A stretch of 64,000 nucleotides of DNA from Taenia hydatigena (Eukaryota > Platyhelminthes > Cestoda > Cyclophyllidea > Taeniidae), in contig JADWOT020000008.1 of NCBI GenBank assembly GCA_036345935.2, forward strand, positions 8,884,156 through 8,948,155, read 5' to 3'. The position numbers and the translations under genes were made by a program. Under the pieces are notes generated by a model. That model searched no databases and was not told where the DNA came from. It saw nothing but the letters and a program-made list of their open reading frames with translations. Positions 1 to 13,356 of the stretch are shown here, in pieces (position 1 is the stretch's first letter; each line of letters opens with the position of its first letter).

Positions 1-3000
1 ATCAAACAAAGCATATTTTCATTGATCTAGCACCTGCTTTGCCTGTAAAAGACTGCATTTACTGATTGCACTTTAACTTGTTGCCTGAACATCATTTGAC
101 AGAATCAATTAGCCATTTGGTAGGTGGTTTTGATTCTGCACTGTAGCGTCCCACCAATTTCTAAAGTTGCAAATTTGGCATTGAGAACTGTTTTCCTCGC
201 TTAGTGATATGGATACAGAGGCAAGTTGCATGCCCCCATACCCATAGCATAGACGAGGCAGATGCTCGGCGCGGACGAGAATGCTTCAGTAACGAATTAT
301 CTTTGTAGACCGGTCTCGATGTTGTGGTGTAGATATGTCGGTAAAGTAGTGTGCAGTAGTGAAGAAAGGAGGCATATCTGAGATGGTAAGTGTGAATTGG
401 AACTTTCCTGTGCCCTTTGCATTGCTGACTGCAGATGGTAAACTAGGATGAGTGGCTGCGATTTGGGCATGTGTTTACGTGGTAAGGATCTCACTGATCG
501 CCTAACCTAATGTCCATTCTATAACACAAAGAAGTGTACAAAAAGGATCTTAGTGAGTTTCTAGGTCGTTTGCAGCTAGCCGGAGAAGGCAGCCTGGTTG
601 TGAGCCTAGGTAACTAAGTGGTTTCAGAGGCGCCAAGCTGTCGCAACTGATCGTCCATTGTGCATCCGTTTGTTGTGAAGGCAGATCAGTATTTGCAAGC
701 ATTTTAGCTTCTAAGCCGCTAGTATCATTAATAAAATTAATTTTACGTTTTTTGGATCCTTTTAGCAAAGTTTCGTCTGATTAAAGACAGTATTAGATGC
801 TGTGACTTAAAATGGGCAATTGCTCCTTTCCGTCACTTGCAAATGCCTCGTGTCACACAATGGGCAAGGACGATCGGTCATCCTGGCTCGTGCCGCAGAT
901 GCATTAATTAGGATAAATGGAAGCGAAAAAAGACGAGATAAGTGTATTAGAATGGGGCAGTTATCTGAGCCGAATCTGTGGTGTGGCGGTCGTAGGGCAG
1001 TCGCTGGGAGGCACATCTTCACATCTAAAATTCGAGAGCACTTGATTCTTTGCGGATTGTAGTTCTGCGTTGATGGCACGAACATTAACTTCACAGCGCT
1101 CGATTCAGTAAGTTCCCAGTGTTTGGCATGCTAGTGTGAATAAAGCTAAGGGGTGGGTACGATTTCCTCCCCGACATTATCACTCAAATATGATTACAGA
1201 TCATTTCTATTTATTTCGTATTTGTAAATTGCAACAGAATACTGTTTCCTGTTAGGTCTCCTTTGCGCTTACGTAACCAACAGTGTCAACATTTCCATAG
1301 CGACATACTGGATTTACTTTTTGCCTTCAATTCACAGTGTAATCAAAGTGGTCTCTGCTTTGCAGCATCACTTGCTTCGATGCTGGCTTATTATGTGCCA
1401 AATAAACCTTGACCACATCTAGTTGTGCGTGTCTCCCTGTTGACCAGAAGCACCGTCGTCAAGCCTAAGGTGCTGAAGTTTGCATTACATAAACTAGTGC
1501 TGTACTTTTAATACCTTGCAAAAGAGGTTATCGAACAGAACTGATGAGGCGGCCGTCAAAACAAACCCACATTTTTCATGGTTCAGACTAGCGGCAATAC
1601 CATACGTTCAGTCAAAATTGCGTATGGTAATTTAACTGCAAGTCACTTTCTCCACCTCATGGATTTTCAGGGCCTCTAAATGTTGCGTCAAGCAGGCAAA
1701 TAAGGTACGGACTAAGGCGTTTAATTTGTGACAGTATGCCTTTAGAAACTAATTATGTACCTCGAAACGCAGAGGCAGTCGAAGACTAGAATGGTTCTGC
1801 CAAACACCATAAAACTCTGCGGAAGCAAACGTGTTTCGCTAATCTTTAACAAAAAAGACAAGTTTCGAAGATTTGAAATAAACGAGAATTCAAGTGATCG
1901 GAGGAAGGAGACGCTGATGGAATGAAGCAGCGTCAGAGGAAAGACCGTTTATAGGACATCCTTCGAAAGCATTATTCGCCTTTTGCTTGGTCACATAGCC
2001 TTGCTCAAGCGTGGATTTTCTTTAAAAGACTCAAAGTCGATAAGAGACTCTTTACTGCCAGACCTTTCTGCAGACGGACAGGATCGGCACAAGCAGTGGA
2101 ATATAAATTATGAATCAGAATGCGAAAGTGAGGCAGTTGGAAGAAAAGATTGCAGTTAAGACATTACCACCATTGTTTTCGGCTCGAAGGAAATTCTATT
2201 CCTAGCAATGCACCTCAAGAGTCAGACGCCATCCAGATTTCAGCTTTCGAGGAGCTACTCGCGAAATACTGTCAATACGAAAATAGCCTCACCACAGATG
2301 GGTGGTTAAAAGAACGACTTTTTGGACAAAATTTGCTACTTTTTGTGTCCGAAACATGTTGGAATTTAACTCATTTTCTGCAAGCATTAGCATAGGGTTA
2401 TTTTGATTTTAGATGCTTCCAGCTGTTAGAGGACACCAGGTTGTAGCATTCCAAACAGTGATTATGATTTCTATGATAATTTCGATTGTGCTAATTATTC
2501 GTTTCCAGAAGAGACCGAGAACGGTGCAGTTGGACACACCGTGCTGACATGTGGCCATTGGTCACTGCGCGGATGGTCTGAAGACCACTTGCAATAGCAA
2601 ATTGTTTGTTCAAGGCGCCACAGTGTTCTGAGAGCGGCGCAAAGGCATACGGTGCAGTTTGACAATGTGGACGAAGGATATGGCCAAGAAATCACAAAAG
2701 GAAAGCGCATGTGACTTCCTGAGCATGTATAGTGGTAAAAGAAAGGAGGCGATTCTTCTTCTCTGTTAATTATTTAGCTTCTACTAAAATCTTAATATGT
2801 CGCATTATGTGACTGTTTTTTCTGTATTTTGAAGTGCTGACATCAGCGATGACTCAGATTAATGAATCACACCAAAGACTAAAGTGATTTGTAGCCAGCA
2901 TTCGCAGATGCGTTAATTTAGGCTGCAAAATACGGAACATTCCAGATCTTTATGCTAATTTTAGACTGAGGGATTTCGAGGATATATTTCTGCCGAATGA

Positions 3001-3261
3001 AATCGTTTTACTTTAGGCAAAGTCTCTTTTGTTTTTCCACTTGGCTGCCCATAAACAGAAAATGGTCGAGTCAGATAAGGATCTATTTCTCTTATTGCTT
3101 ATTCAACGAATGCGTGGCAGACCTTTGCATCATGCATATGGGTGCGTGATCCATTGGGGTGAGCTGTGCTTTGCCCATCACTCACAATGGAACCGCTAAC
3201 ACCCAGTCGGTTCTTTCATACCGACAGCTGAGTATCAGTCGCCTAAATCAAATTTAACGGT

Positions 3262-3500
3262 ACGGCAGGCTCCATGTGGCAAACGTTAAGTCTCCGTCCA
3301 AACTTGGACTGCATGTGAATGATGTTCGAGGCCGTGGGTGGTCTCCCATTTCCTCTGTTTTCCAATTCATCAGATAGTTTTCGCATTTGGTGCAACAGGT
3401 GGCAAAACAATTGGACGATCAATTTGGTGAAGATAGTGCAGTGGGCCTGTCTCCATGTCGTATGGAGGAGAAGGGAAGCTTTACACGCTCAAGCATGTCC
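3262..3500 (+). repeat. Dispersed repeat A, copy in left arm (mirrored at 23390-23628)
   Basis: It matches 17583-17835 in the same orientation at clearly diverged but easily aligned identity, including shared runs such as AAAACAATTGGACGATCAAT. Two reading frames are conserved between the copies. One gives a shared QNNWTINLVK segment. The other gives a shared VAKQLDDQF segment followed by VGLSPC. The second frame is hydrophilic and more protein-like. Both copies are too short and diverged to be functional genes. I read this as a relic of a once-coding repeat. Confidence 0.8.
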
Positions 3501-4069
3501 TCCATTATTCGGTCCATGAAGGCATTGTATAAAGTCTAAAGAAGCCTTGAGTATATGCATTCTACAATGTTGCTTCAAAAAGCCTACAACTTTCATTAAT
3601 GCAGTGGCTTTGTTTAGGACGAGACAAAAGGGGTAATGCATTAGACCGATGCGATTCTCCTTGTGGATGCATTCGCGCAGACTATAATGGTACCGTAATC
3701 ACTCAGCATCAGACTACGGCGAATGAGGACAAGAGTTTTCTTATTAATAATAATTTGAAATGAAAATCTGATGCACCAAAGGCTGTCTGCTCGCATTATC
3801 TGACTTAACTAGTCAGTCAGAAAGGATGACTGATTTTGCGACTAGATATTTCTGACTTCGTCTGCTTTCCTGCAGGTTGCATAATAATGCGCGTGGTATC
3901 AGGTGGCATATACTTGCAGACAACGAGGCGCATTTTTCCTGCCGTGACCCTCGTCGATAACCTCTCAACATTGAATTTGAGTTGTGAGTTCACACACCGC
4001 TTTGCGATGATCTGTACACACGCTGAGTTCAGGTTGAAGACAAAGGAATGTAGATTCTACAATTAGACA

Positions 4070-4860
4070 ACATTGAGTTTGCTTTCCAGTGACTGACTTT
4101 ACGCACTCTATATGTTGTTAAAATGAGAGAGCATCAACTTGAGATCAGTGAGCGTTACGAACTATGATCCGCGGTCGTAATCATAATGAGATTTCAAATC
4201 AAGGCGAAAGCTTACCTCAAATCGTGTTAGCGTCATTGAGATACAAAAGGTGGCGCATGGTTAAATGAACCTTTGATATTAAATCCACTATTTTTGCATT
4301 CTTTTGGTTAGTCTGTGTCGAACATCAACTGATTGACAAAATATGGCCTAATCGTGTTAGTTGCCCGTGCTTTGCACCTTCCTCTGGAATCACTGATGAT
4401 ATCAGCAAGGCAGGTTTAATTGCCATGAGATCGGCCTTCCAAATACTAAACAGAACGACAAATTTTTAGCAGAAACCTGATAGGCCTGTAAATGAGGGTT
4501 CGCTGGTTGTTCGTTTGCTTGAGACGTCCAATATTTTAACATGTACCTGGTTCAACTGCCCAGTTAAGTGTTTTATGTTCCATTCGCAATTAATTATGGA
4601 GTCCATATACCGGCTTGCCGCCATTATATCGTACCATCAAGCGAGCATGAGCAGTGGTTGTTTAAGTGAGAGTTGGGAGCACAACAGTCGACTACTTCAT
4701 TGTGGTATCTTAGCCTCCACGTATAATTGCCAGTAAGATGTGACGATGTTGGCAGTGTCTGAGTCATCTGCAGTCACAGTCACTTTTGATGGCAGGCCAG
4801 CCAGGCTTAAATTAGCTGTAGACCGAATCGTTAAATGGCTGACCAGCCAAGCATTTTTGG
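4070..4860 (-). repeat. Dispersed repeat B, copy in left arm (mirrored at 22030-22820)
   Basis: The complement of this stretch aligns with 6540-7190 at diverged identity over several hundred bases. Shared blocks include GGTATATGGACTCCA and ACAGGCCTATCAGGT. A frame is preserved in both copies: the 73-codon frame at 4515-4736 (+) and the 98-codon frame at 6670-6966 (-) share NILTCTW, CP, KC, HS, ESIY and HQ at the same spacing. I do not recognise the peptide. Confidence 0.85.
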
Positions 4861-5144
4861 GGGTTAGACCTCATTTTAAAGTTAGTTGGCTTTAGTTTAT
4901 AGCCCCGGACATCCTTTGGCGTCATTTTAGCGCTCTAGGCATCGTTTCTCGGATTTGAAATTCACGTGGCTCTGTCATGCTGCAAAGAATTCAGATAACG
5001 GTAGGATTTACGGTCGTTTGAAATCAATCTAGTGCCCATTTACCCATGCAGACTCACTTATTTACTTGCCATCTCAACTTTACCTCTTCCTCACCCACCA
5101 CCATCACAACTACTGGCCCTTCACTCTAACTCTACCACCTGGCT

Positions 5145-6530
5145 CGCATTCAATATCCATTCTTCCCTCTTTCTCTCTCTCTTATTCCATCTTCCTCTTT
5201 TGGCCTTGTTTTTTTTATTTTACTTCTATTCGGAGTTTCTTCGTTCTTTCCTCCTTACCCTCCACAACCACAGATTTAAGGAGAGTCACCCCGTGTTGCC
5301 TAAAATCACCTCGTTAATATCAAAAAAACTAAACAATTATAAGCAGGAATGTCAATCGCCTGCCTTTATTCAACCGATCAGCACGCAACTCGTCTGGTGC
5401 GTACTCCTGCCTTTCGTCATATTTTGGGTGGTACCACTCTCCAGGAAGAGAAGAGTGATTGTTTAATAACTTATTGTCTTGCTTATCGCAAAAAAGGAGC
5501 AACGAGGAAAAGATTATTCAAAGACCAACGCACCAACGCATTGTGTGTTTCGTTTGACCTCTGCTTTGATACACTCGAATTGCATGCAATTCATTACCAA
5601 GAGAGGCATCTGCTAGTGGGCTATGAGTAGTTGAAGGCAAGATAATGGAGAGAGATTAAAAAAATATTGGTAGACAAAAAGAAGTCGAGCCAATAAATAG
5701 AGGCAAGAAAGGGGAAATGATGAAGAGAGGGAGGGAAGAAAGAGCCTCAACTAATGTCAGTGAGGCTCAGGGTCTCATCCCGCTCTTCTGCTTGTTTGAG
5801 TAATCACCTGCAAAATCTCTCTGGTTAAAAAATGGGAGTCGCGAGTCCAAGACTAGCTACCCTGCTTAACTACACAGGCTCTGAATCTTTCCTATTGTAA
5901 CATCAACCATTCGATATGTTTGCAAGCGGCACTATATTGAGACTAAATTTAATAGTCTGATTCCTTCCATGGAGTCATTTATACAACAGCAAATTTTGCC
6001 GATTTCTGCACCATCCGCGAAGAATGAATGCAGCAAAGTCTAAAGCAGCGCATTGATCGAAAGTTGTGTCACGCATTCGCGACGTGATCCGGTGTTGCTA
6101 TTTATATTGGAAGAAAATGGTTATAGAAGGGCTGTGTACTCATGCTACATACGTAGACTTTATCAACTTCATGCACACTCACGCCGTTATTAAGCGTAAT
6201 TGATCGTTTATCGCACTCACTTTACGATACGCAATGCAAGTCATTTACTTACAGGATATTCCCGCCTCTGGATAGTTCTGTGGTCACCGATATGTGACGC
6301 TCAAAGAGTATAGGCTATTCCGCCAATAACGCTCAGCGTTGCAACTTGCTGTTTTCGCAGCAAAACAAACGTACACTGCCACTGCCTGAGGGGCTAACAT
6401 TATTTATGTAGTTTACAAACTTGTCCACGGTTGGATTCAGCTAAGTAATTGCGTTCCGGAATCAAAATTTTTAGTTATGCTGGCATTGCGCATGTATCTT
6501 CAGAGGACACCTTACCTTGATAATGAACAA
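5145..6530. other. Start of spacer between the arms; no gene recognised
   Basis: This begins inside a strongly pyrimidine-rich stretch (about 5060-5245, mostly C and T on the + strand) that straddles the end of the inverted-repeat match. An open frame of 144 codons (5032-5466, +) crosses the same junction. Its protein is dominated by Leu, Ser, Pro and Phe, as expected from translating a CT-rich tract, so I do not call it a gene. The remainder is unremarkable AT-leaning DNA with short open frames. Confidence 0.5.
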
Positions 6531-6539
6531 ACCCATGAG

Positions 6540-7190
6540 AGCAGCTGCTCAGTTGGGAGGTTAGCTGTTCATTTGGATGGTTCTGCTAGTCAGTTATTTA
6601 ACAATGCAGCTGAAAGCTCATTTGAACCTGACTAGCTGGCCATCAAATTTGACTGTGGTTGCAGATGAATCAGGCACTGCCAACATACGTCACATCTTGC
6701 TGGAACTTATGCGTGGAGAATATGAAATCACAAAGAAGTGGTGGGCTGTCGGGCTCTTGACTCTCACTTGAACTGCTAATGCGGATGCTCTCTTGATGAT
6801 GTGATTTTACAATGGCAAGCTGGTATATGGACTCCAAAATAATTTTCGAATGGAGGATACGACACTTACATGGGCAGCTGAGCCAGGTACACGTTAAAAT
6901 ATTGGGCGCCTCAAGCAAATGAACAACCAGCAAACCCACATTTACAGGCCTATCAGGTATCTTCAAATAGCGTGTGACCCCGTTTAGCGTTGAAATACCA
7001 GCCTCATGGTAATTAGACCTACCTCATCTATGCCCTCAGTGTTCCCGGAAGGAAGTTCAGAAAGCTGATTGCTATTGCGACTGCGGATCACAACTCCTAA
7101 ATCTCGCCGATCAAAGGTTGGTGCCCTCTCATTTAAACAACATTTAGAGAGTGCAAGGTTAGTCACTAGGAAGCAAAATCAGCGTTATCT
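6540..7190 (+). repeat. Dispersed repeat B, spacer copy
   Basis: It aligns with 22030-22820 in the same orientation and with the left arm in inverted orientation. The copies differ by many substitutions and small indels, in contrast to the near identity of the two arms, so the repeat family is much older than the arm duplication. The minus-strand frame at 6670-6966 keeps the Cys-rich segment described for the arm copy (NILTCTW, then CPCKC). Confidence 0.85.
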
Positions 7191-7199
7191 AATCATCCA

Positions 7200-10100
7200 A
7201 TCTGCATTTGATTTGATTTTCTGGCACAAGGCCTTTAAGGCTGACCCCCAAGACGGACTCGAATCGTAGACTATAATTTGCTAGGCGTACCGGATGAACT
7301 CGATTAATAAAAATGTAGCTTGCAGAGATAAGCTACTAAACAACGTGTTTTACTTTAATTTTAGCGAGGTTATAATGGATGCTGTGCCCTTGTTTAATCA
7401 AAATCGTGAGCAAAGCTTCAGATCGGAGGTTGGAAGAAAGTGACATTAAATGTGCATACACATGCACAAAACACAGGTTTACTCTACACATTTTGGTCCA
7501 GGAGCTCCGTGGCGTTATAACTAACCCACTCAATCAGTTGTTCAAGATTAAGCTCAAGAAGATACACGAGCTTTGTAAGGGTCCGCTCAACGAAGCACAA
7601 AGCTCTTTGCAACTTGTATCCTGTCTTTTAACTAAATAACTCATGACCAGGTGATCTTCATTTTCCTTACACTCGTTGCACATCTAATACCTCCCGCAAA
7701 CCAAACGGCTGTTCTGGTAGGCTTCATTTTGACTACATCCAGCTGGAAAAATGCCGACCCAAGCTGGCTTGCCACACACCACCGACAAGTGATTCAGTCA
7801 GACATGGGGCCTCCAGCATGGGCCGTAAGCCTGTTGGATGCCTAAAGCATGCAACGAGGCTCTAGTCTCTTTCATTTGGTAGATGGATTGTAATGCGCTC
7901 TCCCACTGACATATCTAAGTTCGTGTACTCCTTCCATTAGGCGTCAGGATGCTATTCTTAAGCCAAATTTGTCTTGTTGATACTTTATGCGTTCTTTTAA
8001 GCAAGGATATACGAAGTCCGTGATCGGTTGGCTTTCAACCGACCATTTCTGCCACCATTCTGTAGGCGACTACCACGTCCTTACGTCAACGCAGCGGGAT
8101 CTATTGTGGCAATGGTAGAACGCGAACCCTGATTTAAGACGACACCACAACTTCATTAGTCAACACGAGTGGAAGCAGATTTCGAAAAGCGAATGAGGTG
8201 GGAATCTCGCGTTCAATCTGCTCTTACAAGAAGTGCCATCAATCAGTGTTTCCGTGGTCTATTAAGCCGCTCGAAACGTGCAGACAATGACTTCCAGTCT
8301 GATACTTTGTTTCAGCAGCCTCATTATGTCATTTTAGGCTATTAAAGCCAGGTGTTGCCGCAAGTACCAGCATCCTCCATTGCAGATAAAAGAGCATAAT
8401 GTGGTTCGCTGAAGACAGACATCACTTTCATCCTTCACCTAATCGGCTGTCTTTGTCGATTGAACTATCCGCGCCAGCTGGCCTCTCCGCATTAATTCGG
8501 GGCCTAGTAATTAATCGAAGAATTCAGGCTTGCTTGTCTGTCACTAAAGCAAAGTGGAAACAAACCGAGCAGTAAAGGGAATCCTGCCTCATAGATGACA
8601 AAATTGACTATAGAGGAGTAGGGTGGCAACACGTTAACGAGAGAGAGCACAGCATGTGATTAACTAAGGGTCAGGAGGGTGTTGAAGATTACCTAACAAA
8701 ATACCACAGCAAAGTACCTAGACCTAAGGCTTTTGAATGGGGTAAAACCTGACTTTTCTACCAATATTTCAACCTGGCGGTGAAGCATCATCTTCCTGCT
8801 TACTTAAAACACGCACTATGATGCTCCAGGTAGAATTCCATTTCAGTGGTTTGGTGTGCTTAAAACGCTGTCCGCTCGATAACGGCAACAAATGAGCATC
8901 GTTGGGCGAATTCGGACACACTGCTGCTACCGCATAAGGATCATGAGTAGTAGGCGTAGCTACAACACATCCTAACTATTTTTGTTGCATAAGCATCATA
9001 GGATCCCCTAGGCGTGGACACAAACAGTTTTAAAGCCAGTCATTAAAAACCACGGTGAGGAGCGGCATCAGGCGCATTAGAGTGCTGATTGGGTGAAAGG
9101 CGTAGATGTGCTACTTAAATCGCTCACGGGTGGCACTCAAGACGGTAATGATCGGTATTTTATTAGCCCTCTGTGAAGGCCATCATCACCCATCCCTTCT
9201 CTTCTCTAGCGTTTTTATTCTATGGTCATTTTGTGATAAGCTTTTCCTGCCCTGTCATATTTCCTCTTCAATATCCCTACCAAACGAGGCGCCTTTCGAC
9301 AGAGAAAAATTGTGCATCGACATCAGATAAGTAAGTCGCAACAAACGAGGCAAACGTTAGTGCAACATCTTTCATTCCACGCATCAAAGTAACATCAGTG
9401 ATATTGGCGGTGAAAATGCGGTCTATTTTCGTAGGTAGTGCTTGACTCTAACTCTGCATCTGACACCAGTGCCCACAAAGCTGTCACACAATTTGTGGTG
9501 GTGTGCTGTACTCTCTCCGTAACTGCGTCACCCTTTAGCAACCACACACATGCCAAGTGAGGGCCGTTAAATTTGACTAGACCTCGAGCGTGGTGCCCTC
9601 TCTCTTACCACCTCTGCAGCCAACAAAATGTGAGCAACACACCGCAATGCACCTCACCTCATCGCACCACACCAATCGACTAACCTGACCTAAGTGTCTG
9701 CACCACACAGAGGGGGACCTGATGGCTCTGATTTGAGTTAGCTCTGCCAATGCTGTGTGGATAGATCTGGCCTCCTCCCAATGCCACACATCTCTTCACA
9801 CATGCGGAAGTAGAACACAGAAACCGCGTCCTGTGTGCCTCTGTGCTCTGAAGTCATGAACAACAAAAGCCATGATGGTCAATCCAAATCAAAAAATGGC
9901 GAACTCTTGCCCTGCAGGTTTTAATCTTTCTAAGCCACAAAGGCGGTGAGCCTCCTGACGTTCTCTCATCGCTTACTCATTATAAAAATATGGTTTTTCA
10001 AAAGTTACGCGTGGGCGAAAGAAGGAGGTTGTATACCCTGCGTAAAAGGCACTGGCGGCATGCATCCACTCAGCTTATGCTTTCTGTCAAATATGCGTTG

Positions 10101-12450
10101 CCCGTAACAGTTTTAGAACACCGCAGCCTACTCTTACAAAACATCGAGGAGAAACAGGCAGCACAGACATCCTAGGCTCTCTGCTACCCACCAGCAGCGG
10201 GAATTGATGCATTTTGTTTGATGAGAGTAGGCCAGGCATCATTCGTCTTCCCAAGCCACTAAATTTATAGCAGAAAACTTAAACATGAGCTTGAGATTAC
10301 TCGTATTTATGTCCAGGCCTACAAATTATGCATCCGTTTGCGTTTTGCTGCTCAACATGCCCACGTAATTGAAGTTTAGAGGCAAACAATAAATTTTCAA
10401 AAAGATGAAAAATTGGTTTCATGCAGTGTAAGAGAATTCTCATTGCAGCCAAAAGGGATGAAGAAGTTGTTCATTACCAGTAAGAAACGATTGCAATTGT
10501 CATTCCTCGACCAAGCAAACATCTATACGATCTAATCGACGTCAACTGTGAAAGCGATCTTGAGCACGTCTAAAGTTCCATCATCCATGGGGCCCAGATG
10601 CAAAGATGTCGAAGGCTTTTACAATGCTTTTAAGGGTTTCCAGCGTTGATCCTATCTCGGCAGAAAAGCGCAGATCACGCCAAGTCACAGAAAGCGTTTT
10701 AAGACCTCGGGCTAATTCAGTTATTAGAAGCTGAGAGAATTGGAACCGCTTTTAAAAGAATATTAGGCATTTGAGGAAATAGAAGCAGGTCAGGCCTATT
10801 ACATGCCAGCAAATTTGCCCTTATTGTTAATAGTCTTTCAAGCTACTCTTCGTTACACGACCAGATACGGTCTTGGAGATACAATATGCTTGAATACGGT
10901 GTTAATACCAAAGACATGGGAACTACTGTTACTAATTCGGGTGAATATTCAACCCCTCCATCTCAGGTATCGCAAGTTTGAGCATGCCAGACAAGAGTGC
11001 TTCAGCAATGTGAAGAAAGTCAAGAAGCCAATTTTGAGGTGGTGCAGGGTTACTTACAGACGGCTGGAAATGGTCCCAAGGAGGCTACGCATGCAGTAGC
11101 TAAAATTTGCCAACTTGTTACTGCGGCGTTACCCTGATGCTACACTAATGTGTGGCAACAGTTCGCAATTAAACTTTAAACTCTGGCCTGGCGTTGACTT
11201 TACCTAGCATTCAACTGCCCGTCAAATCCCTTTACACGCGCACCCACTGCAAGCAAATGCCGTTGTTAGCTTCAGCGACACTGCATTGCTCACATTAGTA
11301 CACGTGGAAGTGCATCTGTGAAGGTGTCTGCACATGTCGTCCGATGAGTTGACTAGTTCGCAGTAAGAATCCCTCACTCCCTTCTCTCGACCACTGTCCG
11401 CCCCTCTGCCATCCAACACATCCACTTCTCTCCCAACATGTAGTTGTCAATTGTGCCAAGTGTGTCAATAAATTTGTTTTTCGGTAAAGTAAGACAACAT
11501 ATCGAAGTGTAAGGCCTCCAAAAATGGCAGTAAGGGTAGAGTTAGAAGATAGCTGAAGAGAAGTCGTAGAACATCAGTTTTACACCAATCTACCCCTTCT
11601 TCTGTGGATAATTCCCTGAGTTTGCAAAATTCGAGCTTACTGAAGTTGATGGGTCGAGACTATAATTCCTTTATCGTTTGACGATGGTTGGTCTGATTCC
11701 ATCCACACTGGCATTTTCTGTATAAGAACAACAAATGAATCATGAGGCGCTTAAACCAAATAACGGCCAGTTAAAATGCGATAGAGCTAAAAGTGGAAGT
11801 GAGCTAAGAACTCAATGGTAGCATTTTTCACGTTCAAATATGATTGATTGGGGGGGTCAGTCGTCCAAAGTAGAATGAACTAAAGCGCTTTACGACTTCT
11901 CTTCAGCCATCTTCATGCCCATTTCTACTGCCCTTTTCAAAGCACTTTAACCTCTTTTGGGGTCGCATTTTGCCGTAATAAGTCATCTGCGCACTTGGCG
12001 TATTAAATGTTGCCACAAAATAATCACTCGATTGCAAAGTGGGTGATCGCGTATCAGGTGATGAAGCATAACTAGTGCAAGCAGACAATTGAGGTAGCTT
12101 TCAAATATGCTTGCGAGTCAATCGTAAGCAAAAATGACGAGGATCAAACAATTTGGAGGGACTGAGGTTGTCTCGATGCTTACTAAGCTGCCAAATCAAT
12201 CCAGCGTTGTTTAAAGGTATTCAAAAAAAAAGTCACTTAGATGTTTAATGAACGCCTACAAATGCAACTGCATACAGCTTTGAGGTTGGCGCCATCCTTT
12301 CTCAAGGTCATCATTGACTATTGACCGACTGGCCAATAAATCAATATCTTCAAGAAAGTAATCAATGTCCCATATGTCGTGATGCAATTGCGCATCGTAG
12401 GCTTTTAGAAGTGCCCTTAAGCTGCTCATCGCATATACTACCTTGACCAT
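7200..12450. other. Spacer segment without a convincing gene
   Basis: Only short open frames are present (up to 98 codons, 10803-11099 +). A tRNA-type B-box-like string, GATTCGAGTCC on the minus strand, lies near 7251-7261. It lacks a matching A box and acceptor stem, so it is at most a tRNA-derived relic. The frame at 9106-9330 (+) begins with a hydrophobic stretch, but nothing else supports it. I see no intact mobile element. Confidence 0.4.
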
Positions 12451-12708
12451 TACAATCGTGACTTCGCGGCCGATTCTCCTTGATCCTCTACTCGCCTTTG
12501 TAATCTGTTAACTCCTTCAACTCAGGAGAGGGTCCGTGAAGAGACGTCGACATTGTCTCTGCAGCTAGCTGCACTCAGTTAGGTGAGTGAAGCGTCTTGG
12601 TGTCACTGATTTCGAAACACGAAGGACGGTAGGAGGATTATAGGCAGGCAGCACTCATCCTTCCGTCTGCCTTGATTCGAAAATTTGAAGCATAAGAGGT
12701 AAGGCATA

Positions 12709-12954
12709 ATGCAAGACGCGGTGCTTAGGAGCGCATGCAGTGAATTGAGAGATAGACAAGAAAAAGTGACCTGCCGAAAATGGATTGGAGTGGTGCATGT
12801 GAGAAGAGGAGGAGGCAAGAGGGTTCCCGCCCCACCATCTCGAAGACGTCGCCGAACCTCCTTGCTGCATGTGTACATTGGTCCTTACCATCTGCCAGAC
12901 ACGGAGCCTGTGGTTGCATTAGGCCGATTCGACGTGACACATGAGGAGGAGTAA
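12709..12954 (+). CDS. Open frame of 81 codons, unknown function
   Basis: The frame starts at an ATG and ends in TAA. It encodes a basic protein with an Arg-rich segment in the middle (several consecutive Arg near residues 46-50) and an acidic C-terminus (HEEE). Three minus-strand frames overlap it (12603-12940), as expected where G and C are raised, so coding status is uncertain. There are no recognisable domains, signal peptide or membrane segment. Confidence 0.2.
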   Translation: MQDAVLRSACSELRDRQEKVTCRKWIGVVHVRRGGGKRVPAPPSRRRRRTSLLHVYIGPYHLPDTEPVVALGRFDVTHEEE

Positions 12955-13234
12955 AGGTTGGCTTGAATGGTAGGTAATGAAGACGGCTACCTACCTATCG
13001 TCTTCCTTCCCAACCTATCTCACTCTCTTCCACACCAGACTGTCATAATCAGGCATGCGTGGCTGCTCTACTCTACTCGTATTTGAATTGGTCCAGTACA
13101 GTTCGGCCTGGTTAAGCCTAGTTTTGCTTAACGTGCTACACTGCTTCTGTTTCACTACATCTGTTCCTGCTTCTGTCCCTACTCCTGCTCTCGATTAAGC
13201 AATTCGCGATCGCGTGCGACAGAGACCATAAGAA

Positions 13235-13356
13235 ATGAGAAGAGCAAAGTGGTACAAGGCATATCTGCATGGAGGGAATTGGCGAGGGGCCCGTAAACAC
13301 TGCTACGGAGCTGAAGAAGGTAACTTCTTGATGGATCTCCCTAATTATGTGTCTAC
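13235..13356 (+). CDS. Candidate first coding exon, function unknown
   Basis: An ATG at 13235 opens 40 codons that run straight into a good splice donor (GTGAGT at 13357). The encoded segment is basic and aromatic, with KWYKAYLHGG near the start and GNFLMDLPNYVS before the donor. I do not recognise it. Caution: the other + frame (ATG at 13269) and a minus-strand frame (13136-13387) are also open here. This stretch is richer in G and C than its surroundings, which lowers stop-codon density. No downstream exon was identified. Confidence 0.25.

Larger units (their letters stand above)
1..5144 (+). repeat. Left arm of a large inverted repeat (truncated by the window edge)
   Basis: The reverse complement of this whole segment recurs at 21746-26889. 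Position p pairs with 26890-p at every point checked from base 1 to base 5144, so there is no net insertion or deletion. I found only three base differences: 1552 (G here, A on the matching strand of the other arm), 1839 (C against G) and 3368 (C against T). Matching stops sharply at 5144/21746 but is still perfect at base 1, so the outer end lies outside the window. The arm holds older decayed repeats (E at about 290-1110, A at 3262-3500, B at 4070-4860) and short open frames of 65-95 codons, all mirrored in the other arm. None resembles a known protein. I see no transposase or other gene that would mobilise the arm. Confidence 0.97.

Noticed and set aside
5032..5466. Longest open frame of the window (144 codons, +)
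   Set aside because: It lies in a CT-rich tract, is low in complexity (Leu, Ser, Pro, Phe), has a second open frame in the same strand, and crosses the inverted-repeat junction.
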